From assembly GCA_037013495.1 (NCBI GenBank), contig CM072805.1:11938601-12002600 (forward strand): a stretch of 64,000 bases of DNA, in the 5' to 3' direction. This document shows positions 38,101-53,200 of this stretch, piece by piece (position 1 is the first letter of the stretch; every line of letters begins with the position of its first letter). The translations under genes and the position numbers were made by a program. Source of the stretch: Hippophae tibetana (lineage: Eukaryota > Streptophyta > Magnoliopsida > Rosales > Elaeagnaceae). The notes beneath the pieces are model-generated. The model did not search any database, was not told the origin of the DNA, and saw only the letters and a list, made by a program, of their open reading frames with translations.

Positions 38101-40661
38101 CCCAAATGTGTAATGTTAAATTCATGATTATGGACTTTTCTAAACCATAAATTGACTTCATTTCAATAAATGGTTGAAACATATAAGGTGCATATTTGCA
38201 TTTGTATTATTTAATTCAATTTTTTAACCTTAGGTTTAATTTAACTCAATTATTTAATGTTAAAATTATAGCTATCGAATTTTTTCAAATATAGATCACT
38301 ATTTATTTGATAATAATAGAAATTAACGTTTATATTTACATATACTATAATTATTTGAATTTTAGTCAAATATGGATCATTCAAATGAACTAATATTAAC
38401 AATACCGTGTATTCCATTTTGTCATATCAGTATGTTAAGGTCGAATCTTCTCAATCCTAATTGTGTAATGTTAAATTCATGATTATGGACTTTTCTCAAC
38501 CATAAATTGACATCATATCAATAAATGGTTGAAACATATAAGGTGCATATTTGCATTTGTATTGTTTAATTCAATTTTTTAGCCTTAGGTTTAATTTATC
38601 TCAATTATTTAATGTTAAAATTATAGCTATTGAATTCTTTCAAAGATAGATCGACTATTTATTTGATAATAATAGAAACTAACGTTTATATTTACATATA
38701 CTATATTTATTTGAATTTGAGTCAAATATGGACCATTCAAATGAACTAATATTAACAATACGGTGTATTCAATTTTGTCATATTAGTATGTTAAAGTCGA
38801 ATCTTCTAAATCCGAATTGTGTAATGTTAAATTCATGATTATGGACTTTTCTCAACCATAAATTGACTTCATATCAATAAATGGTTCAAACTTATAAGGG
38901 GCATATTTGCATTTGTAATATTTAATTCAATTTTTTAACATTAGATTTACTTTATCTCAATTGTTTAATTTTAAAATTATGGCTATCGATTTTTGTCAAC
39001 CATAGATAGACTGTTTATTTGATAAGAATAGAAATTGAGGTGTATATTTACATATACTATATTTATTTGAATTTGAGTCAAATATGGACCATTAAATGAA
39101 CTAATATTAACAATAAGGTGTATTCCATTTTGTCATATCAGTATGTTAAGGTGAATCTTCTAAATCCCAATTGTGTAATGTTAAATTATTGATTATGGAA
39201 TTTTTCCCACCATAAATTGACTTCATAACAGTAAATGGTTGAAACTTATAAGTGGCATATTTGTATTTGTAATATTTAATTCAATATTTTAACGTTAGAT
39301 TTACTTTATCTCAATTATTTAATATTAAAATTATGGCTATCGAATTTTTTCAAAAATAGATCGACTATTTATTTGATAATAATAGAAATTGAGGTGTATA
39401 TTTACATATACTATATTTATTTGAATTTGATTCAAATATGGACCATTCAAATGAACTAATACTAACAATACGGTGTATTCTATTTTGTCATATTAGTATG
39501 TTAAGGTCGAATCTTCTAAATCCGAATTGTGTAATGTTAATTTCATGATTATGGACTTTTCTCAACCATAAATTGACTTCATATCAATAAATGGTTCAAA
39601 CTTATAAGGGGCATATTTGCATTTGTAATATTTAATTCAATTTTTTAACATTAGATTTACTTTATCTCAATTGTTTAATTTTAAAATTATGGCTATCGAT
39701 TTTTGTCAACCATAGATAGACTGTTTATTTGATTAGAATAGAAATTGAGGTGTATATTTACATATACTATATTTATTTGAATTTGAGTCAAATATGGACC
39801 ATTAAATGAACTAATATTAGCAATACGGTGTATTCCATTTTGTCATATCAGTATGTTAAGGTGAATCTTCTAAATCCCAATTGTGTAATGTTAAATTATT
39901 GATTATGGAATTTTTCCCACCATAAATTGACTTCATAACAATAAATGGTTGAAACTTATAAGTGGCATATTTGCATTTGTAATATTTAATTCAATATTTT
40001 AACGTTAGATTTACTTTATCTCAATTATTTAATATTAAAATTATGGCTATCGAATTTTTTCAAAAATAGATCGACTATTTATTTGATAATAATAGAAATT
40101 GAGGTGTATATTTACATATACTATATTTATTTGAATTTGAGTCAAATATGGACCATTCAAATGAACTAATACTAACAATATGGTATTCCATTTTGTCAAA
40201 TTAGTATGTTAAGGTCGAATCTTCTAAATCCCAAATGTGTAATGTTAAATTCATGATTATGGACTTTTCTAAACCATAAATTGACTTCATTTCAATAAAT
40301 GGTTGAAACATATAAGGCGCATATTTGCATTTGTAATATTTAATTCACTTTTTTAACATTAGATTTACTTTATCTCTATTGTTTAATTTTAAAATTATGG
40401 CTATCGATTTTTGTCAACCATAGATAGACTATTTATTTGATAAGGATAAAAATTGTGGTGTATATTTACATATACTATATTTATTTGAATTTGAGTGAAA
40501 TATGGACCATTCAAATGAACTATTATTAACAATACGGTGTATTCCATTTTGTCATATAAGTATGTTAAGGTCGAATCATCTAAATCCCAATTGTGTAATG
40601 TTAAATTCATGATTATGGAATTTTCTCAACCATAAATTGACTTCATATCAATAAATGGTTG
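32144..40661 (+). repeat. Domain 7: 12-mer HOR (4,259 bp), near-identical tandem duplication
   Basis: Copy 1 is about 32,144-36,402 and copy 2 about 36,403-40,661. Starts in copy 1 are 32343 t3, 32699 t4, 33053 t6-like, 33409 t4, 33763 t1, 34116 t2, 34472 t3, 34828 t4, 35182 t6-like, 35538 t4, 35892 t1, 36246 rare type; copy 2 repeats them 4,259 further. Reading line against line I count 7 substitutions and no length difference (about 99.8% identity). Shared oddities include AGATCACTATTTATTT (one base lost), CTTCTCAATCC, ACAATAAGGTG, TTTGTATTTGTAATA and GGATAAAAATTGTGG. Similarity ends near 36,434/40,693, where GTATTGTTT and GTATTATTT differ. Confidence 0.93.
36246..36601 (+). repeat. Rare monomer type (CTATTATT / CATATAAG / AATCATCT)
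   Basis: This type differs from t1-t6 in its first 100 bases: GAACTATTATTAAC, GTCATATAAGTATG, CGAATCATCTAAATCCC. It occurs at 2,491, 36,246, 40,505 and 62,191, of which 40,505 is simply the second copy in the 12-mer. Most copies also read ATTATGGAATTTTCTC. Its scattered occurrence near both ends and the middle of the window suggests an old type kept at low copy, or repeated import from elsewhere in the array. Confidence 0.75.
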
Positions 40662-43600
40662 AAACATATAAGGTGCATATTTGCATTTGTATTATTTAAT
40701 TCAATTTTTTAACCTTAGGTTTAATTTAACTCAATTATTTAATGTTAAAATTATAGCTATCGAATTTTTTCAAATATAGATCGACTATTTATTTGATAAT
40801 AATAGAAATTAACGTTTATATTTACATATACTATATTTATTTGAATTTTAGTCAAATATGGATCATTCAAATGAACTAATATTAACAATACCGTGTATTC
40901 CATTTTGTCATATCAGTATGTTAAGGTCGAATCTTCTAAATCCTAATTGTGTAATGTTAAATTCATGATTATGGACTTTTCTCAACCATAAATTGACATC
41001 ATATCAATAAATGGTTGAAACATATAAGGTGCATATTTGCATTTGTATTGTTTAATTCAATTTTTTAGCCTTTGGTTTAATTTATCTCAATTATTTAATG
41101 TTAAAATTATAGCTATTGAATTCTTTCAAAGATAGATCGACTATTTATTTGATAATAATAGAAACTAACGTTTATATTTACATATACTATATTTATTTGA
41201 ATTTGAGTCAAATATGGACCATTCAAATGAACTAATATTAACAATACGGTGTATTCAATTTTGTCATATTAGTATGTTAAAGTCGAATCTTCTAAATCCA
41301 AATTGTGTAATGTTAAATTCATGAATATGGACTTTTCTCAACCATAAATTGACTTCGTATCAATCAATGGTTGAAACATATAAGGTGCATATTTGCATTT
41401 GTATTATTTAATTCAATTTTTTAACCTTAGGTTTAATTTACCTCATTTATTTAATGTTAAAATTATGGCTATCGAATGTTTTCCAAAATAGATCGACTAT
41501 TTATTTGATAATAATAGAAATTGAGGTGTATATTTACATATACTATATTTATTTGAATTTGAGTCAAATATGGACCATTCAAATGAACTAATACTAACAA
41601 TACGGTGTATTCTATTTTGTCATATTAGTATGTTAAGTTCGAATCTTCTAAATCCGAATTGTGTAATGTTAAATTCATGATTATGGACTTTTCTCAACCA
41701 TAAATTGACTTCATATCAATAAATGGTTGAAACTTATAAGTGGCATATTTGCATTTGTAATATTTAATTCAATATTTTAACGTTAGATTTACTTTATCTC
41801 AATTGTTTAATGTTAAAATTTTGGCTATCTATTTTTGTCCAAAATAGATAGATTATTTATTTGATAATAATAGAAATTGAGGTGTATATTTACATATACT
41901 ATATTTATTTGAATTTGAGTCAAATATGGATCATTCAAATGAACTAATACTAACAATACGGTGTATTCTATTTTGTCATATTTGTATGTTAAGTTCGAAT
42001 CTTCTAAATCCGAATTGTGTAATGTTAAATTCATGATTATGGACTTTTCTCAACCATAAATTGACTTCATATCAATAAATGGTTGAAACTTATAAGTGGC
42101 ATATTTGCATTTGTAATATTCAATTCAATATTTTAACGTTAGATTTACTTTATCTCAATTGTTTAATGTTAAAATTATGGCTATCGATTTTTGTCAACCA
42201 TAGATAGACTGTTTATTTGATAAGAATAGAAATTGAGGTGTATTTTTACATATACTATATTTATTTGAATTTGAGTCAAATATGGACCATTCAAATGAAC
42301 TAATACTAACAATACTGTATTCCATTTTGTCAAATTAGTATGTTAAGGTCGAATCTTCTAAATCCCAAATGTGTAATGTTAAATTCATGATTATAGACTT
42401 TTCTAAACCATAAATTGACTTCATTTCAATAAATGGTTGAAACATATAAGGTGCATATTTGCATTTGTATTATTTAATTCAATTTTTTAACCTTAGGTTT
42501 AATTTAACACAATTATTTAATGTTAAAATTATAGCTATCGAATTTTTGCAAATATAGATCGACTATTTATTTGATAATAATAGAAATTAACGTTTGTATT
42601 TACATATACTATATTTATTTGAATTTTAGTCCAATATGGATCATTCAAATGAACTAATATTAACAATACCGTGTATTCCATTTTGTCATATCAGTATGTT
42701 AAGGTCGAATCTTCTAAATCCTAATTGTGTAATGTTAAATTCATGATTATGGACTTTTCTCAACCATAAATTGACATCATATCAATAAATGGTTGAAACA
42801 TATAAGGTGCATATTTGCATTTGTATTGTTTAATTCAATTTTTTAGCCTTAGGTTTAATTTATCTCAATTATTTAATGTTAAAATTATAGCTATTGAATT
42901 CTTTCAAAGATAGATCGACTATTTATTTGATAATAATAGAAACTAACGTTTATATTTACATATACTATATTTATTTGAATTTGAGTCAAATATGGACCAT
43001 TCAAATGAACTAATATTAACAATACGGTGTATTCAATTTTGTCATATTAGTATGTTAAAGTCGAATCTTCTAAATCCAAATTGTGTAATGTTAAATTCAT
43101 GAATATGGACTTTTCTCAACCATAAATTGACTTCGTATCAATCAATGGTTGAAACATATAAGGTGCATATTTGCATTTGTATTATTTAATTCAATTTTTT
43201 AACCTTAGGTTTAATTTACCTAATTTATTTAATGTTAAAATTATGGCTATCGAATTTTTCCAAAATAGATCGACTATTTATTTGATAATAATAGAAATTG
43301 AGGTGTATATTTACATATACTATATTTATTTGAATTTGAGTCAAATATGGACCATTCAAATGAACTAATACTAACAATACGGTGTATTCTATTTTGTCAT
43401 ATTAGTATGTTAAGTTCGAATCTTCTAAATCCGAATTGTGTAATGTTAAATTCATGATTATGGACTTTTCTCAACCATAAATTGACTTCATATCAATAAA
43501 TGGTTGAAACTTATAAGTGGCATATTTGAATTTGTAATATTTAATTCAATATTTTAACGTTAGATTTACTTTATCTCAATTGTTTAATATTAAAATTATG

Positions 43601-46600
43601 GCTATCTATTTTTGTCCAAAATAGATAGATTATTTATTTGATAATAATAGAAATTGAGGTGTATATTTACATATACTATATTTATTTGAATTTGAGTCAA
43701 ATATGGACCATTCAAATGAACTAATACTAACAATACGGTGTATTCTATTTTGTCATATTTGTATGTTAAGTTCGAATCTTCTAAATCCGAATTGTGTAAT
43801 GTTAAATTCATGATTATGGACTTTTCTCAACCATAAATTGACTTCATATCAATAAATGGTTGAAACTTATAAGTGGCATATTTGCATTTGTAATATTTAA
43901 TTCAATATTTTAACGTTAGATTTACTTTATCTCAATTGTTTAATGTTAAAATTATGGCTATCGATTTTTGTCAACCATAGATAGACTGTTTATTTGATAA
44001 GAATAGAAATTGAGGTGTATATTTACATATACTATATTTATTTGAATTTGAGTCAAATATGGACCATTCAAATGAACTAATACTAACAATACTGTATTCC
44101 ATTTTGTCAAATTAGTATGTTACGGTCGAATCTTCTAAATCCCAAATGTGTAATGTTAAATTCATGATTATGGACTTTTCTAAACCATAAATTGACTTCA
44201 TTTCAATAAATGGTTGAAACATATAAGGTGCATATTTGCATTTGTATTATTTAATTAAATTTTTTAACCTTAGGTTTAATTTAACTCAATTATTTAATGT
44301 TAAAATTATAGCTATCGAATTTTTGCAAATATAGATCGACTATTTATTTGATAATAATAGAAATTAACGTTTGTATTTACATATACTATATTTATTTGAA
44401 TTTTAGTCAAATATGGATCATTCAAATGAACTAATATTAACAATACCGTGTATTCCATTTTGTCATATCAGTATGTTAAGGTCGAATCTTCTAAATCCTA
44501 ATTGTGTAATGTTAAATTCATGATTATGGACTTTTCTCAACCATAAATTGACATCATATCAATAAATGGTTGAAACATATAAGGTGCATATTTGCATTTG
44601 TATTGTTTAATTCAATTTTTTAACCTTAGGTTTAATTTATCTCAATTATTTAATGTTAAAATTATAGCTATTGAATTCTTTCAAAGATAGATCGACTATT
44701 TATTTGATAATAATAGAAACTAACGTTTATATTTACATATACTATATTTATTTGAATTTGAGTCAAATATGGACCATTCAAATGAACTAATATTAACAAT
44801 ACGGTGTATTCAATTTTGTCATATTAGTATGTTAAAGTCGAATCTTCTAAATCCAAATTGTGTAATGTTAAATTCCTGAATATGGACTTTTCTCAACCAT
44901 AAATTGACTTCGTATCAATCAATGGTTGAAACATATAAGGTGCATATTTGCATTTGTATTATTTAATTCAATTTTTTAACCTTAGGTTTAATTTACCTCA
45001 TTTATTTAATGTTAAAATTATGGCTATCGAATTTTTTCCAAAATAGATCGACTATTTATTTGATAATAATAGAAATTGAGGTGTATATTTACATATACTA
45101 TATTTATTTGAATTTGAGTCAAATGTGGACCAGTCAAATGAACTAATATTAACAATACGGTGTATTCAATTTTGTCATATTTGTATGTTAAAGTCGAATC
45201 TTCTAAATCCAAATTGTGTAATGTTAAATTCATGAATATGGACTTTTCTCAACCATAAATTGACTTCGTATCAATCAATGGTTGAAACATATAAGGTGCA
45301 TATTTGCATTTGTATTATTTAATTCAATTTTTTAACCTTAGGTTTAATTTACCTCATTTATTTAATGTTAAAATTATGGCTATCTATTTTTGTCCAAAAT
45401 AGATCGACTATTTATTTGATAATAATAGAAATTGAGGTGTATATTTACATATACTATATTTATTTGAATTTGAGTCAAATATGGACCATTCAAATGAACT
45501 AATACTAACAATACGGTGTATTCTATTTTGTCATATTTGTATGTTAAGTTCGAATCTTCTAAATCCGAATTGTGTAATGTTAAATTCATGATTATGGACT
45601 TTTCTCAACCATAAATTGACTTCATATCAATAAATGGTTGAAACTTATAAGTGGCATATTTGCATTTGTAATATTTAATTCAATATTTTAACGTTAGATT
45701 TACTTTATCTCAATTGTTTAATGTTAAAATTATGGCTATCGATTTTTGTCAACCATAGATAGACTGTTTATTTGATAAGAATAGAAATTGAGGTGTATAT
45801 TTACATATACTATATTTATTTGAATTTGAGTCAAATATGGACCATTCAAATGAACTAATACTAACAATACTGTATTCCATTTTGTCAAATTAGTATGTTA
45901 CGGTCGAATCTTCTAAATCCCAAATGTGTAATGTTAAATTCATGATTATGGACTTTTCTAAACCATAAATTGACTTCATTTCAATAAATGGTTGAAACAT
46001 ATAAGGTGCATATTTGCATTTGTATTATTTAATTAAATTTTTTAACCTTAGGTTTAATTTAACTCAATTATTTAATGTTAAAATTATAGCTATCGAATTT
46101 TTTCAAATATAGATCGACTATTTATTTGATAATAATAGAAATTAACGTTTATATTTACATATACTATATTTATTTGAATTTTAGTCAAATATGGATCATT
46201 CAAATGAACTAATATTAACAATACCGTGTATTCCATTTTGTCATATCAGTATGTTAAGGTCGAATCTTCTAAATCCTAATTGTGTAATGTTAAATTCATG
46301 ATTATGGACTTTTCTCAACCATAAATTGACATCATATCAATAAATGGTTGAAACATATAAGGTGCATATTTGCATTTGTATTGTTTAATTCAATTTTTTA
46401 ACCTTAGGTTTAATTTATCTCAATTATTTAATGTTAAAATTATAGCTATTGAATTCTTTCAAAGATAGATCGACTATTTATTTGATAATAATAGAAACTA
46501 ACGTTTATATTTACATATACTATATTTATTTGAATTTGAGTCAAATATGGACCATTCAAATGAACTAATATTAACAATACGGTGTATTCAATTTTGTCAT

Positions 46601-47261
46601 ATTAGTATGTTAAAGTCGAATCTTCTAAATCCAAATTGTGTAATGTTAAATTCCTGAATATGGACTTTTCTCAACCATAAATTGACTTCGTATCAATCAA
46701 TGGTTGAAACATATAAGGTGCATATTTGCATTTGTATTATTTAATTCAATTTTTTAACCTTAGGTTTAATTTACCTCATTTATTTAATGTTAAAATTATG
46801 GCTATCGAATTTTTTCCAAAATAGATCGACTATTTATTTGATAATAATAGAAATTGAGGTGTATATTTACATATACTATATTTATTTGAATTTGAGTCAA
46901 ATGTGGACCAGTCAAATGAACTAATATTAACAATACGGTGTATTCAATTTTGTCATATTTGTATGTTAAAGTCGAATCTTCTAAATCCAAATTGTGTAAT
47001 GTTAAATTCATGAATATGGACTTTTCTCAACCATAAATTGACTTCGTATCAATCAATGGTTGAAACATATAAGGTGCATATTTGCATTTGTATTATTTAA
47101 TTCAATTTTTTAACCTTAGGTTTAATTTACCTCATTTATTTAATGTTAAAATTATGGCTATCGAATTTTTTCCAAAATAGATCGACTATTTATTTGATAA
47201 TAATAGAAATTGAGGTGTATATTTACATATACTATATTTATTTGAATTTGAGTCAAATATG
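40662..47261 (+). repeat. Domain 8: 5-mer HOR (1,778 bp) in three copies
   Basis: A lead-in of 40861 t2, 41217 t3 and 41573 t6-like is followed by units at 41,929, 43,706 and 45,484. Each unit has a t6 variant with CATATTTGTATG and TTTGTCCAAAATAG nearby, then t1, t2, t3 and a fifth monomer. Starts: 41929, 42285, 42639, 42995, 43350; 43706, 44062, 44416, 44772, 45128; 45484, 45840, 46194, 46550, 46906. Units 2 and 3 are closest: both fifth monomers carry AAATGTGGACCAGTC and both t3 copies have AAATTCCTGAATATGG. The t1 monomers are marked by ACAATACTGTATTCC. Confidence 0.88.
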
Positions 47262-50200
47262 GACCATTCAAATGAACTAATACTAACAATACGCTGTATT
47301 CCATTTTTTCATATTAGTATGTTAAGGTCGAATCTTCTAAATCCGAATTGTGATGTTAAATTCATGATTATGGACTTTTCTAAACCATAAATTGACTTCA
47401 TATCAATAAATGGTTGAAACATATAAGGTGCATATTTGCATTTGTATGATTTAATTTGATTTTTTAACCTTAGGTTTAATTTATCTCAATTATTTAATGT
47501 TAAAATTATGCCTATCGAATTGTTTCAAAGATAGATCGACTATTTATTTGATAATAATAGAAATTGAGGTGTATATTTACATATACTATATTTATTTGAA
47601 TTTGAGTCAAATATGGACCATTCAAATGAACTAATACTAACAATACGCTGTATTCCATTTTTGACATATTAGTATGTTAAGGTCGAATCTTCTAAATCCG
47701 AATTGTGTAATGTTAAATTCATGATTATGGACTTTTCTCAACCATAAATTGACTTCATATCAATAAATGGTTCAAACTTATAAGGGGCATATTTGCATTT
47801 GTAATATTTAATTCAAGTTTTTTAACATTAGTTTTACTTTATCTCAATTGTTTAATTTTAAAATTATGGCTATCGATTTTTGTCAACCATAGATAGACTG
47901 TTTATTTGATAAGAATAGAAATTGAGGTGTATATTTACATATACTATATTTATTTGAATTTGAGTCAAATATGGACCATTAAATGAACTAATATTAACAA
48001 TACGGTGTATTCCATTTTGTCATATCAGTATGTTAAGGTGAATCTTCTAAATCCCAATTGTGTAATGTTAAATTATTGATTATGGAATTTTTCCCACCAT
48101 AAATTGACTTCATAACAATAAATGGTTGAAACTTATAAGTGGCATATTTGCATTTGTAATATTTAATTCAATATTTTAACGTTAGATTTACTTTATCTCA
48201 ATTATTTAATATTAAAATTATGGCTATCGAATTTTTTCAAAAATAGATAGACTATTGATTTGATAATAATAGAAATTGAGGTGTATATTTACATATACTA
48301 TATTTATTTGAATTTGAGTCAAATATGGACCATTCAAATGAACTAATACTAACAATACGGTGTATTCTATTTTGTCATATTAGTATGTTAAGTTCGAATC
48401 TTCTAAATCTGAATTGTGTAATGTTAAATTCATGATTATGGACTTTTCTCAACCATAAATTGACTTCATATCAATAAATGGTTGAAACTTATAAGTGGCA
48501 TATTTGCATTTGTAATATTTAATTCAATATTTTAACGTTAGATTTACTTTATCTCAATTTTTTAATGTTAAAATTATGGCTATCGATTTTTGTTCAACCA
48601 TAGATAGACTGTTTATTTGATAAGAATAGAAATTGAGGTGTATATTTACTTATACTATATTTATTTTAATTTGAGTCAAATATGGACCATTCAAATGAAC
48701 TAATACTAACAATACGGTATTCCATTTTGTCAAATTAGTATGTTAAGGTCGAATCTTCTAAATCCCAAATGTGTAATGTTAAATTCATGATTATGGACTT
48801 TTCTAAACCATAAATTGACTTCATTTCAATAAATGGTTGAAACATATAAGGTGCATATTTGCATTTGTATTATTTAATTCAATTTTTTAACCTTAGGTTT
48901 AATTTAACTCAATTATTTAATGTTAAAATTATAGCTATCGAATTTTTTCAAATATAGATCGACTATTTATTTGATAATAATAGAAATTAACGTTTATATT
49001 TACATATACTATATTTATTTGAATTTTAGTCAAATATGGATCATTCAAATGAACTAATATTAACAATACCGTGTATTCCATTTTGTCATATCAGTATGTT
49101 AAGGTCGAATCTTCTAAATCCTAATTGTGTAATGTTAAATTCATGATTATGGACTTTTCTCAACCATAAATTGACATCATATCAATAAATGGTTGAAACA
49201 TATAAGGTGCATATTTGCATTTGTATTGTTTAATTCAATTTTTTAACCTTAGGTTTAATTTATCTCAATTATTTAATGTTAAAATTATAGCTATTGAATT
49301 TTTTCAAAGATAGATCGACTATTTATTTGATAATAATAGAAACTAACGTTTATATTTACATATACTATATTTATTTGAATTTGAGTCAAATATGGACCAT
49401 TCAAATGAACTAATATTAACAATACGGTGTATTCAATTTTGTCATGTTAGTATGTTAAAGTCGAATCTTCTAAATCCAAATTGTGTAATGTTAAATTCAT
49501 GAATATGGACTTTTCTCAACCATAAATTGACTTCGTATCAATCAATGGTTGAAACATATAAGGTGCATATTTGCATTTGTATTATTTAATTCAATTTTTT
49601 AACCTTAGGTTTAATTTACCTCATTTATTTAATGTTAAAATTATGGCTATCGAATTTTTTCCAAAATAGATCGACTATTTATTTGATAATAATAGAAATT
49701 GAGGTGTATATTTACATATACTATATTTATTTGAATTTGAGTCAAATATGGACCATTCAAATGAACTAATACTAACAATACGCTGTATTCCATTTTTTCA
49801 TATTAGTATGTTAAGGTCGAATCTTCTAAATCCGAATTGTGTAATGTTAAATTCATGATTATGGACTTTTCTCAACCATAAATTGACTTCATATCAATAA
49901 ATGGTTGAAACTTATAAGTGGCATATTTGCATTTGTAATATTTCATTCAATATTTTAACGTTAGATTTACTTTATCTCAATTGTTTAATGTTAAAATTAT
50001 GGCTATCGATTTTTGTCAACCATAGATAGACTATTTATTTGATAAGAATAGAAATTGAGGTGTATATTTACATATACTATATTTATTTTAATTTGAGTCA
50101 AATATGGACCATTCAAATGAACTAATACTAACAATACGGTATTCCATTTTGTCAAATTAGTATGTTAAGGTCGAATCTTCTAAATCCCAAATGTGTAATG

Positions 50201-53200
50201 TTAAATTCATGATTATGGACTTTTCTAAACCATAAATTGACTTCATATCAATAAATGGTTGAAACATATAAGGTGCATATTTGCATTTGTATGATTTAAT
50301 TTGATTTTTTAACCTTAGGTTTAATTTATCTCAATTATTTAATGTTAAAATTATGCCTATCGAATTGTTTCAAAGATAGATCGACTAGTTATTTGATAAT
50401 AATAGAAATTGAGGTGTATATTTACATATACTATATTTATTTGAATTTGAGTCAAATATGGACCATTCAAATGAACTAATACTAACAATACGCTGTATTC
50501 CATTTTTGACATATTAGTATGTTAAGGTCGAATCTTCTAAATCCGAATTGTGTAATGTTAAATTCATGATTATGGACTTTTCTCAACCATAAATTGACTT
50601 CATATCAATAAATGGTTCAAACTTATAAGGGGCATATTTGCATTTGTAATATTTAATTCAAGTTTTTTAACATTAGTTTTACTTTATCTCAATTGTTTAA
50701 TTTTAAAATTATGGCTATCGATTTTTGTCAACCATAGATAGACTATTTATTTGATAAGAATAGAAATTGAGGTGTATATTTACATATACTATATTTATTT
50801 TAATTTGAGTCAAATATGGACCATTCAAATGAACTAATACTAACAATACGGTATTCCATTTTGTCAAATTAGTATGTTACGGTCGAATCTTCTAAATCCC
50901 AAATGTGTAATGTTAAATTCATGATTATGGACTTTTCTAAACCATAAATTGACTTCATTTCAATAAATGGTTGAAACATATAAGGTGCATATTTGCATTT
51001 GTATTATTTAATTAAATTTTTTAACCTTAGGTTTAATTTAACTCAATTATTTAATGTTAAAATTATAGCTATCGAATTTTTTCAAATATAGATCGACTAT
51101 TTATTTGATAATAATAGAAATTAACGTTTATATTTACATATACTATATTTATTTGAATTTTAGTCAAATATGGATCATTCAAATGAACTAATATTAACAA
51201 TACCGTGTATTCCATTTTGTCATATCAGTATGTTAAGGTCGAATCTTCTAAATCCTAATTGTGTAATGTTAAATTCATGATTATGGACTTTTCTCAACCA
51301 TAAATTGACATCATATCAATAAATGGTTGAAACATATAAGGTGCATATTTGCATTTGTATTGTTTAATTCAATTTTTTAACCTTAGGTTTAATTTATCTC
51401 AATTATTTAATGTTAAAATTATAGCTATCGATTTTTGTCAACCATAGATAGACTATTTATTTGATAATAATAGAAATTGAGGTGTATATTTACATATACT
51501 ATATTTATTTTAATTTGAGTCAAATATGGACCATTCAAATGAACTAATATTAACAATACGGTGTATTCAATTTTGTCATGTTAGTATGTTAAAGTCGAAT
51601 CTTCTAAATCCAAATTGTGTAATGTTAAATTCATGAATATGGACTTTTCTCAACCATAAATTGACTTCGTATCAATCAATGGTTGAAACATATAAGGTGC
51701 ATATTTGCATTTGTATTATTTAATTCAATTTTTTAACCTTAGGTTTAATTTACCTCATTTATTTAATGTTAAAATTATGGCTATCGAATTTTTTCCAAAA
51801 TAGATCGACTATTTATTTGATAATAATAGAAATTGAGGTGTATATTTACATATACTATATTTATTTGAATTTGAGTCAAATATGGACCATTCAAATGAAC
51901 TAATACTAACAATACGCTGTATTCCATTTTTTCATATCAGTATGTTAAGGTCGAATCTTCTAAATCCGAATTGTGTAATGTTAAATTCATGATTATGGAC
52001 TTTTCTCAACCATAAATTGACTTCATATCAATAAATGGTTGAAACTTATAAGTGGCATATTTGCATTTGTAATATTTCATTCAATATTTTAACGTTAGAT
52101 TTACTTTATCTCAATTGTTTAATGTTAAAATTATGGCTATCGATTTTTGTCAACCATAGATAGACTATTTATTTGATAATAATAGAAAGTGAGGTGTATA
52201 TTTACATATACTATATTTATTTTAATTTGAGTCAAATATGGACCATTCAAATGAACTAATACTAACAATACGGTATTCCATTTTGTCAAATCAGTATGTT
52301 AAGGTGAATCTTCTAAATCCCAATTGTGTAATGTTAAATTCATGATTATGGAATTTTTCCCACCATAAATTGACTTCATAACAATAAATGGTTGAAACAT
52401 ATAAGTGGCATATTTGCATTTGTAATATTTAATTCAATATTTTAACGTTAGATTTACTTTATCTCAATTATTTAATATTAAAATTATGGCTATCGAATTT
52501 TTTCAAAAATAGATAGACTATTGATTTGATAATAATAGAAATTGAGGTGTATATTTACATATACTATATTTATTTGAATTTGAGTCAAATATGGACCATT
52601 CAAATGAACTAATACTAACAATACGGTGTATTCTATTTTGTCATATTAGTATGTTAAGTTCGAATCTTCTAAATCCGAATTGTGTAATGTTAAATTCATG
52701 ATTATGGACTTTTCTCAACCATAAATTGACTTCATATCAATAAATGGTTGAAACTTATAAGTGGCATATTTGCATTTGTAATATTTCATTCAATATTTTA
52801 ACGTTAGATTTACTTTATCTCAATTGTTTAATGTTAAAATTATGGCTATCGATTTTTGTCAACCATAGATAGACTATTTATTTGATAAGAATAGAAATTG
52901 AGGTGTATATTTACATATACTATATTTATTTTAATTTGAGTCAAATATGGACCATTCAAATGAACTAATACTAACAATAAGGTATTCCATTTTGTCAAAT
53001 TAGTATGTTAAGGTCGAATCTTCTAAATCCCAAATGTGTAATGTTAAATTCATGATTATGGACTTTTCTAAACCATAAATTGACTTCATATCAATAAATG
53101 GTTGAAACATATAAGGTGCATATTTGCATTTGTATGATTTAATTTGATTTTTTAACCTTAGGTTTAATTTATCTCAATTATTTAATGTTAAAATTATGCC

